Of a DNA stretch of 64,000 bases, positions 47,658-59,200 are shown in pieces. The stretch spans positions 1-64,000 of the forward strand of contig SLDS01000096.1 of assembly GCA_007125175.1 (NCBI GenBank), read 5' to 3'. The position numbers were made by a program, and so were the translations under genes. Under the pieces are notes generated by a model that saw nothing but the letters and a program-made list of their open reading frames with translations, was not told the DNA's origin and ran no database searches. The stretch's first letter is position 1. The number at the start of each line of letters is the position of its first letter. This DNA is from Flavobacteriales bacterium (GTDB lineage Bacteria > Bacteroidota > Bacteroidia > Flavobacteriales_D > Cryomorphaceae).

Positions 47658-48510
47658 TGATTCGAATGCGAGAGTAGCTGAGTTCAAAGGTAGCGCTTTG
47701 TTCGGGCGAAGCAATCTCTATGGAAATGTTCATCGGAAAAGACTGCCCCTCCACATCCTCAAAGTTGCTGTAGCGAACCATGAGGCTGCGCTTGTAGAGG
47801 ATGTCGTCGATCGCCACAGCTTCTACTTTGAAGGTCTTCGGGTGTATGAAATAGGTCTTGAGAATCAGGTCTTCCTCATCGTATTTTTCAATGGCTTTTT
47901 CGTATTTCCTCTCCTTGACCACTCCCAGATAGGGAATGCCCTGAATACTTTCACCGCGCTCCACCGATTTGCGCACCTTGCGCTTGGTTTTGGCTTTGAG
48001 CACATATTGCAAATCATCTACGCCGGATACGTACTTCTCCTCAGGGTCGATTTGGATGGGGTTGCCAATGAGCAAATTTTGCACCAGGTCAAACTCGGTG
48101 TAGTGATTGAACAGGGCATCGAGCAGATCAAAAGGCCCGAGGTAGTATTGGTTTTTGATCTTGTCGATAAATTTGAGTGAATCCTGGCTCACCAGTACGC
48201 GTGCTGCTTCTATACCCAAGGCCGGGGTGATGCTCATCCAGATCAGGCTATCGGCACCCATGCGCAGATTGGCCCTGAAGGAGCCACTTTGCTTGGAGGT
48301 GTTGGCACTGATGCTGAGCTTGCCATTGAGGGTCGCAAAGTCGAATGTGCTGGCTTGCACGAGCTCCAGCAGTGCATTGTCGCCAAGGGGAACCAAAGGG
48401 CTTTTTTCGAGCACCCGCTTCGTTTTGCAGGACTCGAGCATCAAGAGCAAGAGGACAAGGCTCAGTGCCTGGAGCCAAAAAGCAGACTTATTGGCCAATG
48501 GATTCGTCAT
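47602..48510 (-). CDS. DUF4292 family lipoprotein
   Basis: Lipobox LLMLESC; 'FATLNGKLSISANTSKQSGSFRANLRMGADSLIWMSITPALGIEAARVLVSQDSLKFID'. Confidence 0.85.
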   Translation of the reverse strand: MTNPLANKSAFWLQALSLVLLLLMLESCKTKRVLEKSPLVPLGDNALLELVQASTFDFATLNGKLSISANTSKQSGSFRANLRMGADSLIWMSITPALGIEAARVLVSQDSLKFIDKIKNQYYLGPFDLLDALFNHYTEFDLVQNLLIGNPIQIDPEEKYVSGVDDLQYVLKAKTKRKVRKSVERGESIQGIPYLGVVKERKYEKAIEKYDEEDLILKTYFIHPKTFKVEAVAIDDILYKRSLMVRYSNFEDVEGQSFPMNISIEIASPEQSATFELSYSRIRINESQSYPFRIPERYEAIR

Positions 48511-50266
48511 GGATTTTTTCGAGAAGGGCTTCCTCATCACCGCCGGCATCGATGGCTTGTTGCCAGGCTCTCACCGCATCGGGGTGCTGACCGAGTGCAT
48601 GCAGCACATCGCCGTAGTGTTCGAGAACGGTGGGGTCTTGATCTCCGCCGTTCTTCAGTGCTTCTTCGAGCCAAAAGCGGGCGTTGCGGTAGTTGCCTCG
48701 CTTGTACAGCACCCAGGCATAGGTGTCCTGAAATGAAGCCTCGTTGGGAGCGAGGTCATTGGCCTTCTTGGCCATTTTCTCTGCTTTTTCTAGATTCTTG
48801 GAGCGCAGGGAGAGATAATAGGCGTAATTGTTGAGCACAAGAGGGTTGGAGGGGTCGATCTCCAAGGCATTCTCATAGGCAGCATCCGATTCTTCGTGCC
48901 GGTCGGCTTCGTGGTAGGCATCGCCCAGTGAAGCGTAAAACTGACCCGCGAGGGCATCATTGTCCACTACCAGCCCAAGACCAGCTTCCAGGGCTTCTAT
49001 GGCCTCATCGAGATTTCCTTTTTGCATATGGGCCACTCCATTGAACAAATAAAAAATGGCCTGCACCGGAAAGTATTCTGTGGCCTGCTCGCTTTCGCTG
49101 AGCATGGCGTCGAAATCATTGAGCTGCGAATCGAGGGTGAGTATCTGCTGCCAGATGGGAGGTCTGTTCGGATCCAGATTGATGGCTTCGCGGAACTTTT
49201 CCCGCGATTTTTCCAATTCATTGAGATTGTAGTAGATGTCTCCCTGAATGGCATAGCTCTTGGCTTCCTCAGGATGGGCTTTTTCTAGGGCATTGCCCAG
49301 GCTGATGATGAAATCGCGTCGATTCTTTAGTGTCTTTACGTTCAGGTAATTCAGGAGAATGTTGACCTTCACATCCACATTGAGCTCCTTGCTCTCAAAG
49401 GCTTGCTTGAGGTAGTCATCTGCCTTATCGCGATTGCCCTTGTCGCGGTGTATTTCGTAGAGGGCGAGCAGCACCAAGCCATTTCCGGGATTTTCGCGGT
49501 GCATGAGTTCGTAGAGCTCGAGGGCTTCCTCGTCTTTACCCATCTGCTGGTATATTTCAGCCTTCATGCCGTAGTACCTCACTTCGCTCGGGTCGGCATC
49601 GATCAGTGCTTCGACCTCCTTCAGTGCGCGCTTGAAGTCTTTTTGCTCCAGGTATATGAGCTGCTTTTGCATGGACAGCTCCTCGTTGGGGCCAAGGCGG
49701 TCTTCAATGTCTTCAAATATCTCCAACGCTTCTTTGTACTTGCCGCTTGCGCTCAAAAGATTGGCCAAATTGAAGTAGTTTTCCAGCTCTTCGGGTCGCT
49801 GGCGGGTGATCTCCCGGTAGAGTTCGACGCTTTCTTCCAGCTTCCCAACCTCGGCATAGAGCTGCGCCAGAAAATGGGCGTACCACACATTGTCGAGATC
49901 ACTGGCCCGGGCAATTTCTGTGCGCTTGATGGCTTCTTCAAAGTCGCCTTGTTCGGCTGAGAGCTTTGCCAGTTCAAAATGTGTCGCTCCGCTGCCGGGA
50001 TCGATATCGAGTGCTTTTACAAAAAGTTTGCGGGCCTCACTGTAATCGCCGAGAATTTTGGCCTTATTGCCGTCAAGGAAAAGCCGCGCAAACTGCATGC
50101 GCTCCTTTTCATTGAGTTCCTTGCGCGGGGCACTTTGCTTGGCTGATCCATCGCTCAGCAAGGCGCATGAGGGCAATAGCAGGCACAGCAGGGGTGTCAC
50201 TAGCAGAAAGCTGCGACAACGCTGCATCATTTTGGCTGCGGAAATGCTCTGGATCTTTAGCTTCAT
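48488..50266 (-). CDS. Tetratricopeptide repeat lipoprotein
   Basis: 592 aa; lipobox LLLPSC; multiple TPR units such as 'ARKLFVKALDIDPGSGATHFELAKLSAEQGDFEEAIKR'. Confidence 0.93.
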   Translation of the reverse strand: MKLKIQSISAAKMMQRCRSFLLVTPLLCLLLPSCALLSDGSAKQSAPRKELNEKERMQFARLFLDGNKAKILGDYSEARKLFVKALDIDPGSGATHFELAKLSAEQGDFEEAIKRTEIARASDLDNVWYAHFLAQLYAEVGKLEESVELYREITRQRPEELENYFNLANLLSASGKYKEALEIFEDIEDRLGPNEELSMQKQLIYLEQKDFKRALKEVEALIDADPSEVRYYGMKAEIYQQMGKDEEALELYELMHRENPGNGLVLLALYEIHRDKGNRDKADDYLKQAFESKELNVDVKVNILLNYLNVKTLKNRRDFIISLGNALEKAHPEEAKSYAIQGDIYYNLNELEKSREKFREAINLDPNRPPIWQQILTLDSQLNDFDAMLSESEQATEYFPVQAIFYLFNGVAHMQKGNLDEAIEALEAGLGLVVDNDALAGQFYASLGDAYHEADRHEESDAAYENALEIDPSNPLVLNNYAYYLSLRSKNLEKAEKMAKKANDLAPNEASFQDTYAWVLYKRGNYRNARFWLEEALKNGGDQDPTVLEHYGDVLHALGQHPDAVRAWQQAIDAGGDEEALLEKIHDESIGQ

Positions 50267-51264
50267 TCTACGGTGTTGAAGTCACCAACACTCAAACGCA
50301 TGGGTGCTTTGGCTATTTTGCTTGAGCTGCCAATCATACTCTTTTCGAGAAATGCGCCCGATAGCGTGGTGCCATCCTGCACCAGACTTTCTCTCATGCG
50401 CACGTCCTGCAGCACACAATTTGTGCCAAGCGATACATGCGGTCCTATTACCGAGTGCTCAATGCGCGTGCCCGCTCCGATGTAGCAAGGCTCGATCACG
50501 AGGCTATTGCTCACTTGGGCGCTGGGATCAATGTGGGACTGAGGGTGCTTGAGCTCCAGCACCCGCGAATTGGTCTCAATGGTGACGGCTGCATTGCCGC
50601 AGTCCATCCATTCTGCCACCTCGCCCGGCACCAGTCTGCTGCCACTTTCTGTGAGTCTTTTCAGGGCATCGGGCAGCTGGTATTCTCCTCCTTTGGTGAT
50701 CTTGTTGTCCAGCAGGTAGGCAATTTCATCTCTCAGCGCTTCTCCCTTGCGGAAGTAGTAAATACCAATCATGGCCAGATCGCTTACAAAGTGGCTGGGT
50801 TTTTCTACAAAATCGCTAATGGCACCGCTTTCGTCCAATTGAACCACCCCAAAGGCCGATGGATTTTCTATCTGCTTGACCCAAAGGACGCCATCGGCAG
50901 TGTTGTCAAGTTTGAAATTGGCGCGAAACAGGGTGTCGGCGAAGGCCACAATTACCTTGCCCTCCAGGGCCTCTTTGGCGCAGTATACGGCGTGGGCCGT
51001 GCCCAGGGCTTCGTCCTGATAGGCTATTTGGCCCGTGGCTCCCAGGGCTTCGGCTACGGCGATGAGGTGTTGCTCTACCTTTTTGCCAAAGCGGCCTGTA
51101 ACGAATACCACCTTGTCCAGCGGTTCTTCTATCAGCCCGGCAATGTCTTCGACCAAATGCTGTACGATGGGCTTGCCCGCAAGCGGCACCAGTGGCTTGG
51201 GTACGGTGAGTGTATGAGGCCTCAGCCTCTTGCCCATGCCCGCCATGGGTATGATGATGTTCAT
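50263..51264 (-). CDS. Sugar-phosphate nucleotidyltransferase
   Basis: 'MNIIIPMAGMGKRLRPHTLTVPKPLVPLAGKPIVQHLVEDI' and left-handed beta-helix-like C-terminus. Confidence 0.92.
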   Translation of the reverse strand: MNIIIPMAGMGKRLRPHTLTVPKPLVPLAGKPIVQHLVEDIAGLIEEPLDKVVFVTGRFGKKVEQHLIAVAEALGATGQIAYQDEALGTAHAVYCAKEALEGKVIVAFADTLFRANFKLDNTADGVLWVKQIENPSAFGVVQLDESGAISDFVEKPSHFVSDLAMIGIYYFRKGEALRDEIAYLLDNKITKGGEYQLPDALKRLTESGSRLVPGEVAEWMDCGNAAVTIETNSRVLELKHPQSHIDPSAQVSNSLVIEPCYIGAGTRIEHSVIGPHVSLGTNCVLQDVRMRESLVQDGTTLSGAFLEKSMIGSSSKIAKAPMRLSVGDFNTVE

Positions 51265-51740
51265 GCTTTATCGGTCTTTATTCCAGTACTACCGAAACCA
51301 CCTTGCCCTCTGTGGGTATCATCGAGCGACTCAACCACGCGAAAATGCACCTGCCCATACCTGGCAATGACCATTTGAGCGATCCGATCACCGTCGCTTA
51401 CCGTAGCTTCAGAAGTCGACAAATTTATCAATAATACCTTGATTTCGCCCCGGTAATCGGCATCGATGGTGCCGGGAGCATTCAGCACCGTGAGGCCTTG
51501 CTTGAAGGCCAGGCCGCTTCGGGGGCGAATTTGACCCTCATAACCCTGAGGTATGGCCATGTATAGGCCTGTGGGGATGAGCTTGCGCTCCATGCTCTTC
51601 AAAGTCACGGTATTTCCCTCGCCCAAATTGGCGTGAAGATCCATGCCTGCACTGCCGGCTGTGGCGTAGTGGGGCAGGGGGTGTTTGGTCTGTTTTACAA
51701 GGCCTACTTCGATGTCTTGATTGATGTGTTCTGAGCTCAT
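51261..51740 (-). CDS. dut: dUTP diphosphatase
   Basis: 'ATAGSAGMDLHANL', 'RSGLAFKQGLTVLNAPGTIDADYRGEIKVLLINL', 'DRIAQMVIARY'; C-terminal GQGGFGSTG. Confidence 0.97.
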   Translation of the reverse strand: MSSEHINQDIEVGLVKQTKHPLPHYATAGSAGMDLHANLGEGNTVTLKSMERKLIPTGLYMAIPQGYEGQIRPRSGLAFKQGLTVLNAPGTIDADYRGEIKVLLINLSTSEATVSDGDRIAQMVIARYGQVHFRVVESLDDTHRGQGGFGSTGIKTDKA

Positions 51741-51742
51741 AA

Positions 51743-53224
51743 TCAGCTGCTGGGTTTAATTTTCTTCGATTCGCGAAGCATTACAATGGACACATAGCTC
51801 ACCACGACCACCGCGCCGCTGGCATAGTGAAAGGGCTCCGGCAAGCTGAGGAAGTAATGCAGGCCGTATAGTGCAGCGGCGAGGCCCACGTAGAGGCTTA
51901 TTTCCCTTAAGGGGTACGAAATAGGGTGGTGCTTTTGGCCCAGATAGTAGGAGAGGAGCATCATGGAGGCATAGGCCAGCAGGGTAGCCCAAGCCGAGCC
52001 CACGTAGCTGTACAGGGGTATGAGCCATACATTGAGCCCTATCGTGAGCGCAGCACCTACGATGGCGATCAGGGCACCGTATATGGTTTTATCATTGAGC
52101 TTGTACCAAAAGGACAGGTTGAATACCACCCCAAAGCAGAAATAGGCAAGAAGCAAAATGGGAACCACCGAGGCCCCTTCGCGCATGGCCTCGCCCACCA
52201 GCAGCATGGCGATGTCCAGAAAGCAGAGCAGGGCCAGCATAAGGAGGGAAGCGGCGATCGAGAAATATTTCATCACGGAAGCCTGGGTCTTAGCGCTTTC
52301 ATCCGACTTGAGGGAAAAAACATATGGCTCGGCTGCAAAGCGATAGGCTTGAATGCCAATGGTGAGCAGCATGGCCACCTTGTAGCAGGCTCCAAAAATT
52401 CCGAGCTCCGCTCGGGCTTCCTCTTCCGCCAGGGGCGAAAGCTGCACGAAATATGCCCGGCTGAATATTTCGTTGATGATACCGGCAAGACTCAGCAAGA
52501 GCAATGGCCAGGCGTAAGCGTACAAGCGGGCAGCCAGCTTGCGGTGAAAGCCAAAGAAGATTTCCTTCATCCAGGGAGTGAGCAAGGCAAACTTGAAGCC
52601 ACTGCTGATCAAATTGGCCACAAAGACGTAGCCGATGCCAAATTCACTTCTGTAAAAGCTGCTGATCCAGCCGTGCCCCGGCAGCGATTCGTCCTCGAAA
52701 GCTACTGGGCAATACATGAGGAAAAAGATGTTGAGGGCAATGTACAGGCCAATACTGCCCAAATTGACCATCACAAAGGTGAAAGCCTTATTGAGCAGCC
52801 TGAGCCGCGCAAAGGGCACAGTGCTCAGTACATCCAGACCTACAATGGCGGCAAAGTACACAATGTAGTCCGGGTTTTGGGCGTAGTTGAGGGCCTCGGC
52901 TATGGATTGCACTTGCGTAAAAACAAGCAGCCAAAAGAGCAGCGTACTGCAGAGAATGGAGATAAAGCTGGTGCTGAAAATTTGCTTGCGCTCGGTCTCG
53001 CTTACAGCCGCTCCGCCAAAGCGAAAGAAAGCCGTCTCCATGCCATAGGTGAGCAGCACCAGCAGGAAGGCCACATATGCGTAGAGCTCCGTAATGGCGC
53101 CAAACTCCTGAGTCGAAAATACCCGTGTGTGCAGGGGCACAAGCAGGTAATTGAGCAATCGGCCTACAATGCTGCTTACTCCGTACAGCGCCGTCTGTCC
53201 GGCGAGTTTTCGCAATGCGGCCAT
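51743..53224 (-). CDS. Oligosaccharide flippase / polysaccharide biosynthesis protein
   Basis: 493 aa multi-TM; 'LAGQTALYGVSSIVGRLLNYLLVPLHTRVFSTQEFGAITELYAY'. Confidence 0.9.
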   Translation of the reverse strand: MAALRKLAGQTALYGVSSIVGRLLNYLLVPLHTRVFSTQEFGAITELYAYVAFLLVLLTYGMETAFFRFGGAAVSETERKQIFSTSFISILCSTLLFWLLVFTQVQSIAEALNYAQNPDYIVYFAAIVGLDVLSTVPFARLRLLNKAFTFVMVNLGSIGLYIALNIFFLMYCPVAFEDESLPGHGWISSFYRSEFGIGYVFVANLISSGFKFALLTPWMKEIFFGFHRKLAARLYAYAWPLLLLSLAGIINEIFSRAYFVQLSPLAEEEARAELGIFGACYKVAMLLTIGIQAYRFAAEPYVFSLKSDESAKTQASVMKYFSIAASLLMLALLCFLDIAMLLVGEAMREGASVVPILLLAYFCFGVVFNLSFWYKLNDKTIYGALIAIVGAALTIGLNVWLIPLYSYVGSAWATLLAYASMMLLSYYLGQKHHPISYPLREISLYVGLAAALYGLHYFLSLPEPFHYASGAVVVVSYVSIVMLRESKKIKPSS

Positions 53225-53239
53225 TTTCTTAGGGCGGGA

Positions 53240-54046
53240 TTAGGGCTTTTGGCCAAATTGTGGCTTGCGTTTTTCCAGAAAGGCGGTGGTGCCTTCTTTA
53301 AAATCCGGGGAATCAAAGCAATCTCCAAATGCATCGACCTCGGCTGTATAGCCTCCTTCGAGGGCCGCTTCGGCAGCATTGCAGGCTGCAATGGCAGCGG
53401 CCACAGCAGTGGGCGAATTGCGCGCGATAGCAGCGGCCATTTTCATGCAGGCAGGAATGAGTTCATCGGCGTCGACTACGGCATTCACAAGGCCAGAGTG
53501 AAAAGCTTCCTCTGCGTCGATCTTTTTTGCCGTAAGGATCATCTCCAGAGCCCTGCCACGCCCCACCAGTCGAGGCAAACGCTGTGTGCCACCATATCCG
53601 GGAATCACGCCCAGACCTACTTCGGGAAGGCCCATCACGGCGTGCTTGCTCGCCACCCGCATATGGCAACTCATGGCCAGCTCGAGGCCTCCACCCAGTG
53701 CAAATCCGTTTACTGCCGCGATGACAGGGGTGCCCATCTCGGGAATGAGCGAAAAAAGCTTTTCCTGTCCATCAGCGCTCAATCTCTTGCCCTCTTCTTT
53801 GGAAAAGGAGGCAAATTCGGCTACGTCGGCTCCGGCCACGAAGGCCTTTTCTCCTTCTCCGGTGAGCACAATGGCCCGCACTGCGGCATCTGCTTCGGCG
53901 GCTTTCAAGGCTTCCGACAGTTCCGATATCACCTTTTTGTTGAGGGCGTTGAGCTTTTCAGGGCGGCTTATCACAATGATGCGTGTGCTGTTTTCGTCGC
54001 TGATTTTAAGGGATTCGTATCTTGCCATTGCTGTCCTTTTCGGCAA
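53240..54046 (-). CDS. Enoyl-CoA hydratase/isomerase family protein
   Basis: 'GEGEKAFVAGADVAEFASF', 'PVIAAVNGFALGGGLELAMSCHMRVASKHAVMGLPEVGLGVIPGYGGTQRLPRLVG'. Confidence 0.95.
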   Translation of the reverse strand: MPKRTAMARYESLKISDENSTRIIVISRPEKLNALNKKVISELSEALKAAEADAAVRAIVLTGEGEKAFVAGADVAEFASFSKEEGKRLSADGQEKLFSLIPEMGTPVIAAVNGFALGGGLELAMSCHMRVASKHAVMGLPEVGLGVIPGYGGTQRLPRLVGRGRALEMILTAKKIDAEEAFHSGLVNAVVDADELIPACMKMAAAIARNSPTAVAAAIAACNAAEAALEGGYTAEVDAFGDCFDSPDFKEGTTAFLEKRKPQFGQKP

Positions 54047-54070
54047 ATGTAAGGGTCTCGTCGCAATTTA

Positions 54071-56276
54071 CATGGAATGGGTAGATTTGGGCATGAAGTC
54101 AAGGAGCTCGATCGGAATTTACATCTGTGTTTTCATTGGTTTGGCATTGTGCTCAAACCGCCTGTATGCTCAGCAAAACAGTGAGTTTGGTTGGGCCCTA
54201 AGCCCACACGATACCCTGCGTATCCTGGTCTTTTTTGTCGAAATGGATTACGAGGGCGACCCACTCGACAAAAGACCGGAGGGTACGGAGGCCTGGCCCA
54301 AAGGACAAATACCGGACTATGCCGAAGAGCTCTTTGTTCCTCATGCCACAGGGGATTATCAAGGGCGGATGAGCGACTACTACAGCGATATTTCCCTGGG
54401 CAACCTCACGGTGCTCGGCGATTACTATCCCGAGGTGATTCGCATTCGCTACGATGATGTGAAAACCTCCATCGGGGCAGTGCTCAATCAGATCAGCAAT
54501 CGATTTGAATCCGACAGTAATTTCACTACGGCCTATGGTTTCGGTCATGAGGATTTTGACCTGTGGGAGGGCTCTCCCGGAATCGGGCGGAAAAAGAACC
54601 GCCGAAGCGGAGCCTTTGAGGGGGTGGATCACGTGATGCTCATACTGCGCAATTATCACCGCATACCCGATGACAATGGACAGGCCTCTTCAAGCTCCTC
54701 AATTCGGATAGCGGGTCAAAGGAGCAATACCTACTCCATTTTTGGCGGAGCCCGACGCTTGCCCTTTGGCATCATGAAGCACGAGCTCAATCACCTTTTT
54801 CTGGGGGGTAATAACTTTCACTCAGGGGGTGGAAATAGTGCCAATTTCAACAGTTACCTCAAAAGTGTACAAGGCGGCTGGAGCATGATGGGCGCAGCCA
54901 ATTCCAGCCTGCTCACCTGCGCGGCATGGGATCGCTACCGTATGGGCTGGAAGGCCTTGGGGAGGGAGCACTTGATAGGGGCTCTCAACGCTGAGGGTGT
55001 CGATGTGCCCACCGATTTTGATCCGCTGGTGGATAGCAGTGCAGCCGGAGTGTACATTCTAAGAGATTTTGTGAGGAGCGGAGATGCCATACGAATCAAG
55101 ATGCCGCATATACCCGAAGTGGAGTTCCAGCAGTGGATATGGCTGGAGAATCACACAACAGTTGCAAACAATGGCTCGGAAACAGATCGCTATGCCTATC
55201 ACGAACACTCCTGCACGGCCACGACGCCTCCCGGAGTGTATGTACAGCGGCAGATCGATGCTGAAAGCAAGGAGGGAAGTGACATTTACCGCAGTGTATA
55301 TGCAGATTACCTGCGGCCGGTGCTGGCCAATGGCTGTTTCGACTTCCTGTGGTATGATGAGGTACTCAAGCTGGAAGAGTTTTGCATCAATGGATTCGAC
55401 TACCGCCCATACGAGCTTTTGCCCGAAAGGGAAAACCCGCTCAGCGGCAACCACGAGCAAGAGTTTACCTACCGCGATTGGGATGAGCCTTTTGGGAGGA
55501 TTACAGCCAAGGAGCGCCTCGTGCCTTATACCCGGATACTGGAAGGGGAGGATAATTATGCCCGCTTCAACTTTCTGGGAGGTGCTGACCATGCCTTTCA
55601 AGCTGCCGAAGGTGTATACCTCGGTCTCGGTAGCAACCCGTCCACGGCTTCTACACTCACCATGCTCAACCGGCGTACTCCCTCCAGTCCCGATGAGCGA
55701 AACAACCGAGTGGTGTACCTGAACGGTGTGCGAATTGACTTTTTGGAGAGCCTGCCCGACCACTCTGTGAAGGTGGCGATCCGCTTTGACGATTATCAGG
55801 TGAACGATTGCAGGAGATGGTGTGCGCCCCGTATTGTTCTTAGCGATCACCGCAAGGCGGGGGTCGACCTTGAGGTCAATGCTTCCCTATTGCTCGACAG
55901 GGGAGAAACTCCCCTGCGCTTTGCAGCAGCTGATACCCTCCCGAATGGCAGCTTGAGCTTTTCGGATCCTACAGTTTTCCAGCTTGCTGAAGGGGCCCAC
56001 ATGCAGTTGAACTGCGAGATGGCGCTGCGCGCCGGAAGCCGCATGGAAGTGGATAGCGATGCCCGGCTGAGCATGGGCAGGGGTGCCCGACTTGTACTTC
56101 GCGATTCATCGACGGTGCTGCTGCGTCGCGGAGCTACATTTGATGGCAGAGGCCGAATCCGAATCGCCCAAAATGCCCTCGTAATCGCCGAAGATGAGCA
56201 AAGCTACCGTGCGCTGCGCCGCCGCACTTTCCACAAGCGCAGGGTGAAGTGGATCGACATGGCAGCAAGCGAATAA
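54071..56276 (+). CDS. Secreted zinc metalloprotease-like protein (M6-like), divergent
   Basis: Start at MEWVDLGMKSRSS or the internal Met at 54092; signal peptide; 'IMKHELNHLFLGGNNFHSGGG' (HExxH) and downstream 'GGWSMMGAAN' Met-turn-like. Confidence 0.65.
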
Positions 56277-56292
56277 GCCTGTGCGAGCCGCC

Positions 56293-59200
56293 TTAGCCTT
56301 CCTCGCTGTGGGGCGGAAGCCACACGAAAAAGCTGCTGCCTGACCCGGGAATGCTCTCAAACCATATCTTGCCACGGTTGGTCTCCACGATGCTCTTGCA
56401 CATGGCGAGGCCCAGGCCCATGCCCCTGCTTTTGGTGGTGAAATTGGGCATGAAGATTTTCTCTTTGAGGCCGGGGTCTATGCCTTTTCCATTGTCTCTT
56501 ACGCGAATGAGATAGCCCTCCTCATGGGTGCTAAGCCGGAGATCGATCCGTCCCTTTCTGTCCTCAGGGATTGCTTGTATGGCATTTTTGATGAGGTTAT
56601 TGAGCAAGCGAATCAGCTGTTCTTTGTCGGAGTATACCACGGCCTCTTCGAGCGTGCCTAGATCGAGCTGGATCTTCACATCGTCCATGCTGTCGTAGAG
56701 CGATATACTGTTGCGCAGCAATGCGCATAGGTCTAGTTTCACTGGTTGCGACTGTGGCATTTTGGCAAAGCTGGAAAAACTATTGGCAATATTGCTCAGG
56801 CCGTCGATTTGCTCGATCAGATTGTTGGTGAGCCTCTGCACCTGTTCACTGCTCAGGGTATTGCCCTGCTCGAGTAGCCGCTGCAGGTGCTGTATGTTCA
56901 GCTTCATGGGTGTAAGCGGATTCTTGATCTCATGAGCGACCTGCTTGGCCATTTCTCTCCATGCCGATTCCCGCTCGCTCTGAGCGAGTTTTTCTGCGTG
57001 ATGCTCAAGTTCGGCTACTTTGGCATTGTATTCGGCCACGAGCAGCCCGATTTCGTCCCGCGCCCGGTAGCCTATGATGCGGTTGCTGCGTCCCAGATCG
57101 ATCGCCCCCAGGCTCTGCCGGATGACTGTGAGGGGGCTCGTGATCCACTGCGACACAAACAAACCTACGAGCACTGCAAGAATGAGCAGGAGGATGAATA
57201 CGTTCACGATAGCCTCAAAAAAATCGGCAATCTCTTGATTCAGCTCAGACTGCCGCGCGAAGTAGGGCAGGTTGATGTAGCCGAGCACGATGCCTTCCCT
57301 ATTGTATACCGGCGCATAGGCCGAGGTATACCTCAATCCTCCGATACGCTCTTCGTGCAGGTAGGAGGTGCGCTCCAAATAATCGAGGTTGGCAAAGGCT
57401 GCCGGGCTCATCTGTCGGGAAACCAGTCCTTCATTGAACATGCGCATCTGGCTGCTGGCCAGCAAGCTTCCATCACTTGCGTAAAAATGGATATCGCTGT
57501 AGAAGACGTAAGCCAACTGTGAAAGCATGCGGTTGAGGTATTCGGCCATTTGAAAGTTGAGTCGCTCTTCTTGATCCACTTGCTCCTGAACTTCACGCAG
57601 TATGGATTGCATCTTCTCGCGGATTTGCCGCTCGTTCTTTTCTGTGAAATTCTTTTCGATGTAGAATCGGGTTGCCAGGGCAAAGAGCAACATACTGGCA
57701 ATGCTCAAGAGGATGAGCAGTGCTTGGATTTTTTGGTTGAAGCTGAGTAGAAAGACGCGCTTGCCAGAAATGAGGTGTTTGGCTACCAGGGCCAGAGCCA
57801 GGATGAGCCCAAAGAAGCCGCTGATATAGCTCACCACCGAAAGGCGATCTACCCAAGTGATAAGAGGTGAGGAAACCACCAATATCTGAAAGGGGTTGGG
57901 AGCAGCAACAAGGTGCTTGTAATTGTTTTTGACGATGAAGCCGGGGTACTTTGGCATATTGGCAAAGGGGCCCGCCCGTCGCCGGTACACATACTCACCC
58001 GTACTGCTTCGGAGAGTTCCGTCTACATATTTTGCTACCGAAAAGGATTTGCTTTGGGATGAAGTAGTGGGCCGCATGCCGGCATCCACCAGCAGGGCCG
58101 GAAATCCCACACTTTGCTGCAAGCTTTTGGACGACATGAGAATCACAAAAAAACCATCTGGCTCTGGTGCCAGCTCGTAGTGCAGGGGGAGGATGGCTAT
58201 ATAGCGTGTGAGCTCCCTGCTGGCAGGCATGAAGTAGAGCATGTCTGAGCCGTTCACCTCTTCACCGAATTCTGTGGCCATTTTCAAGAATTCACTCAGA
58301 GCGCGGGGCTTACTGGGACTCAACTTACCCCATGCGCTGCTATCGCCGAGGAAAGGGAAAATCTCCACATCGTAATTGCTCCAATAGCCTGAAAAATAGC
58401 GCTGTATGATGTAGCCCTCGAGTACTTGCCTTGTGTGTAGATCAGACTCCTTGAACACCCTGCGTATATTCGGGTCGCGCGCGAGGCGCTGGCCAACTTC
58501 CGGAAAGAGTAGCTCTGCAATGGGGTCATTGTTCAGAACAAGCTTCTCCACAAGCATTTCTTTTTCCTGCTGGTCGCGTATATCTTTGTACTTTATGAAG
58601 TTGTGGCTGCTCACTGTGGCCAGTAGCAAGCTGATCAGCACAGCATGGCCGAGGCTTAGCTGAACCTTGGGTGCGTAGCAACGCAGGTAGAGCAGGAGAC
58701 CTATCAACACCGATGGCCAAAGGACAAAAATCAAATCCTTGATACCGACGAAATGACTGCAAGCTATGTGCAATATGGAAGCCAGCATGAGCATCAGAAT
58801 CATCCATTGCCTGCGCCCGGCTTTGTAGCGATTGGCATAGATTACCAAGGCATCTGCCAGTAGCAGGAAAGAGAAATACATGGCCCCAGTGCCGAAGAGT
58901 CCTGCAACACTTCTCGGATCAATCTCCGTTAAGACATTGATGTTGAATGGAATTTTGGAGTTGAGCACCAAGCCCTTGAGCATGTAGTTCACAAAGGTGG
59001 CATAGGCAAAGAGAGCTGCCAGCAAGAGCAGCTGCACAATGGTACCGGGTCTGCGAAAGGAGCTATGAGGCAAATAGAGGTAGCGCGCAGCGAGGGCCAA
59101 GCCCAGCAGTATCACGGAATTGATCAGGAAGTCGCTCAGCGAGGCAGACCACTTGCTGCTGGCATAGAGGGTGGGATTAAACCATTCAGAGTCGTGCACA

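Noticed and set aside
51926-54052. 708-aa plus-strand ORF
   Set aside because: Antisense to the flippase and enoyl-CoA hydratase genes, both with clear family motifs; composition is typical of a shadow ORF (His/Gly/Gln-rich, no domain).
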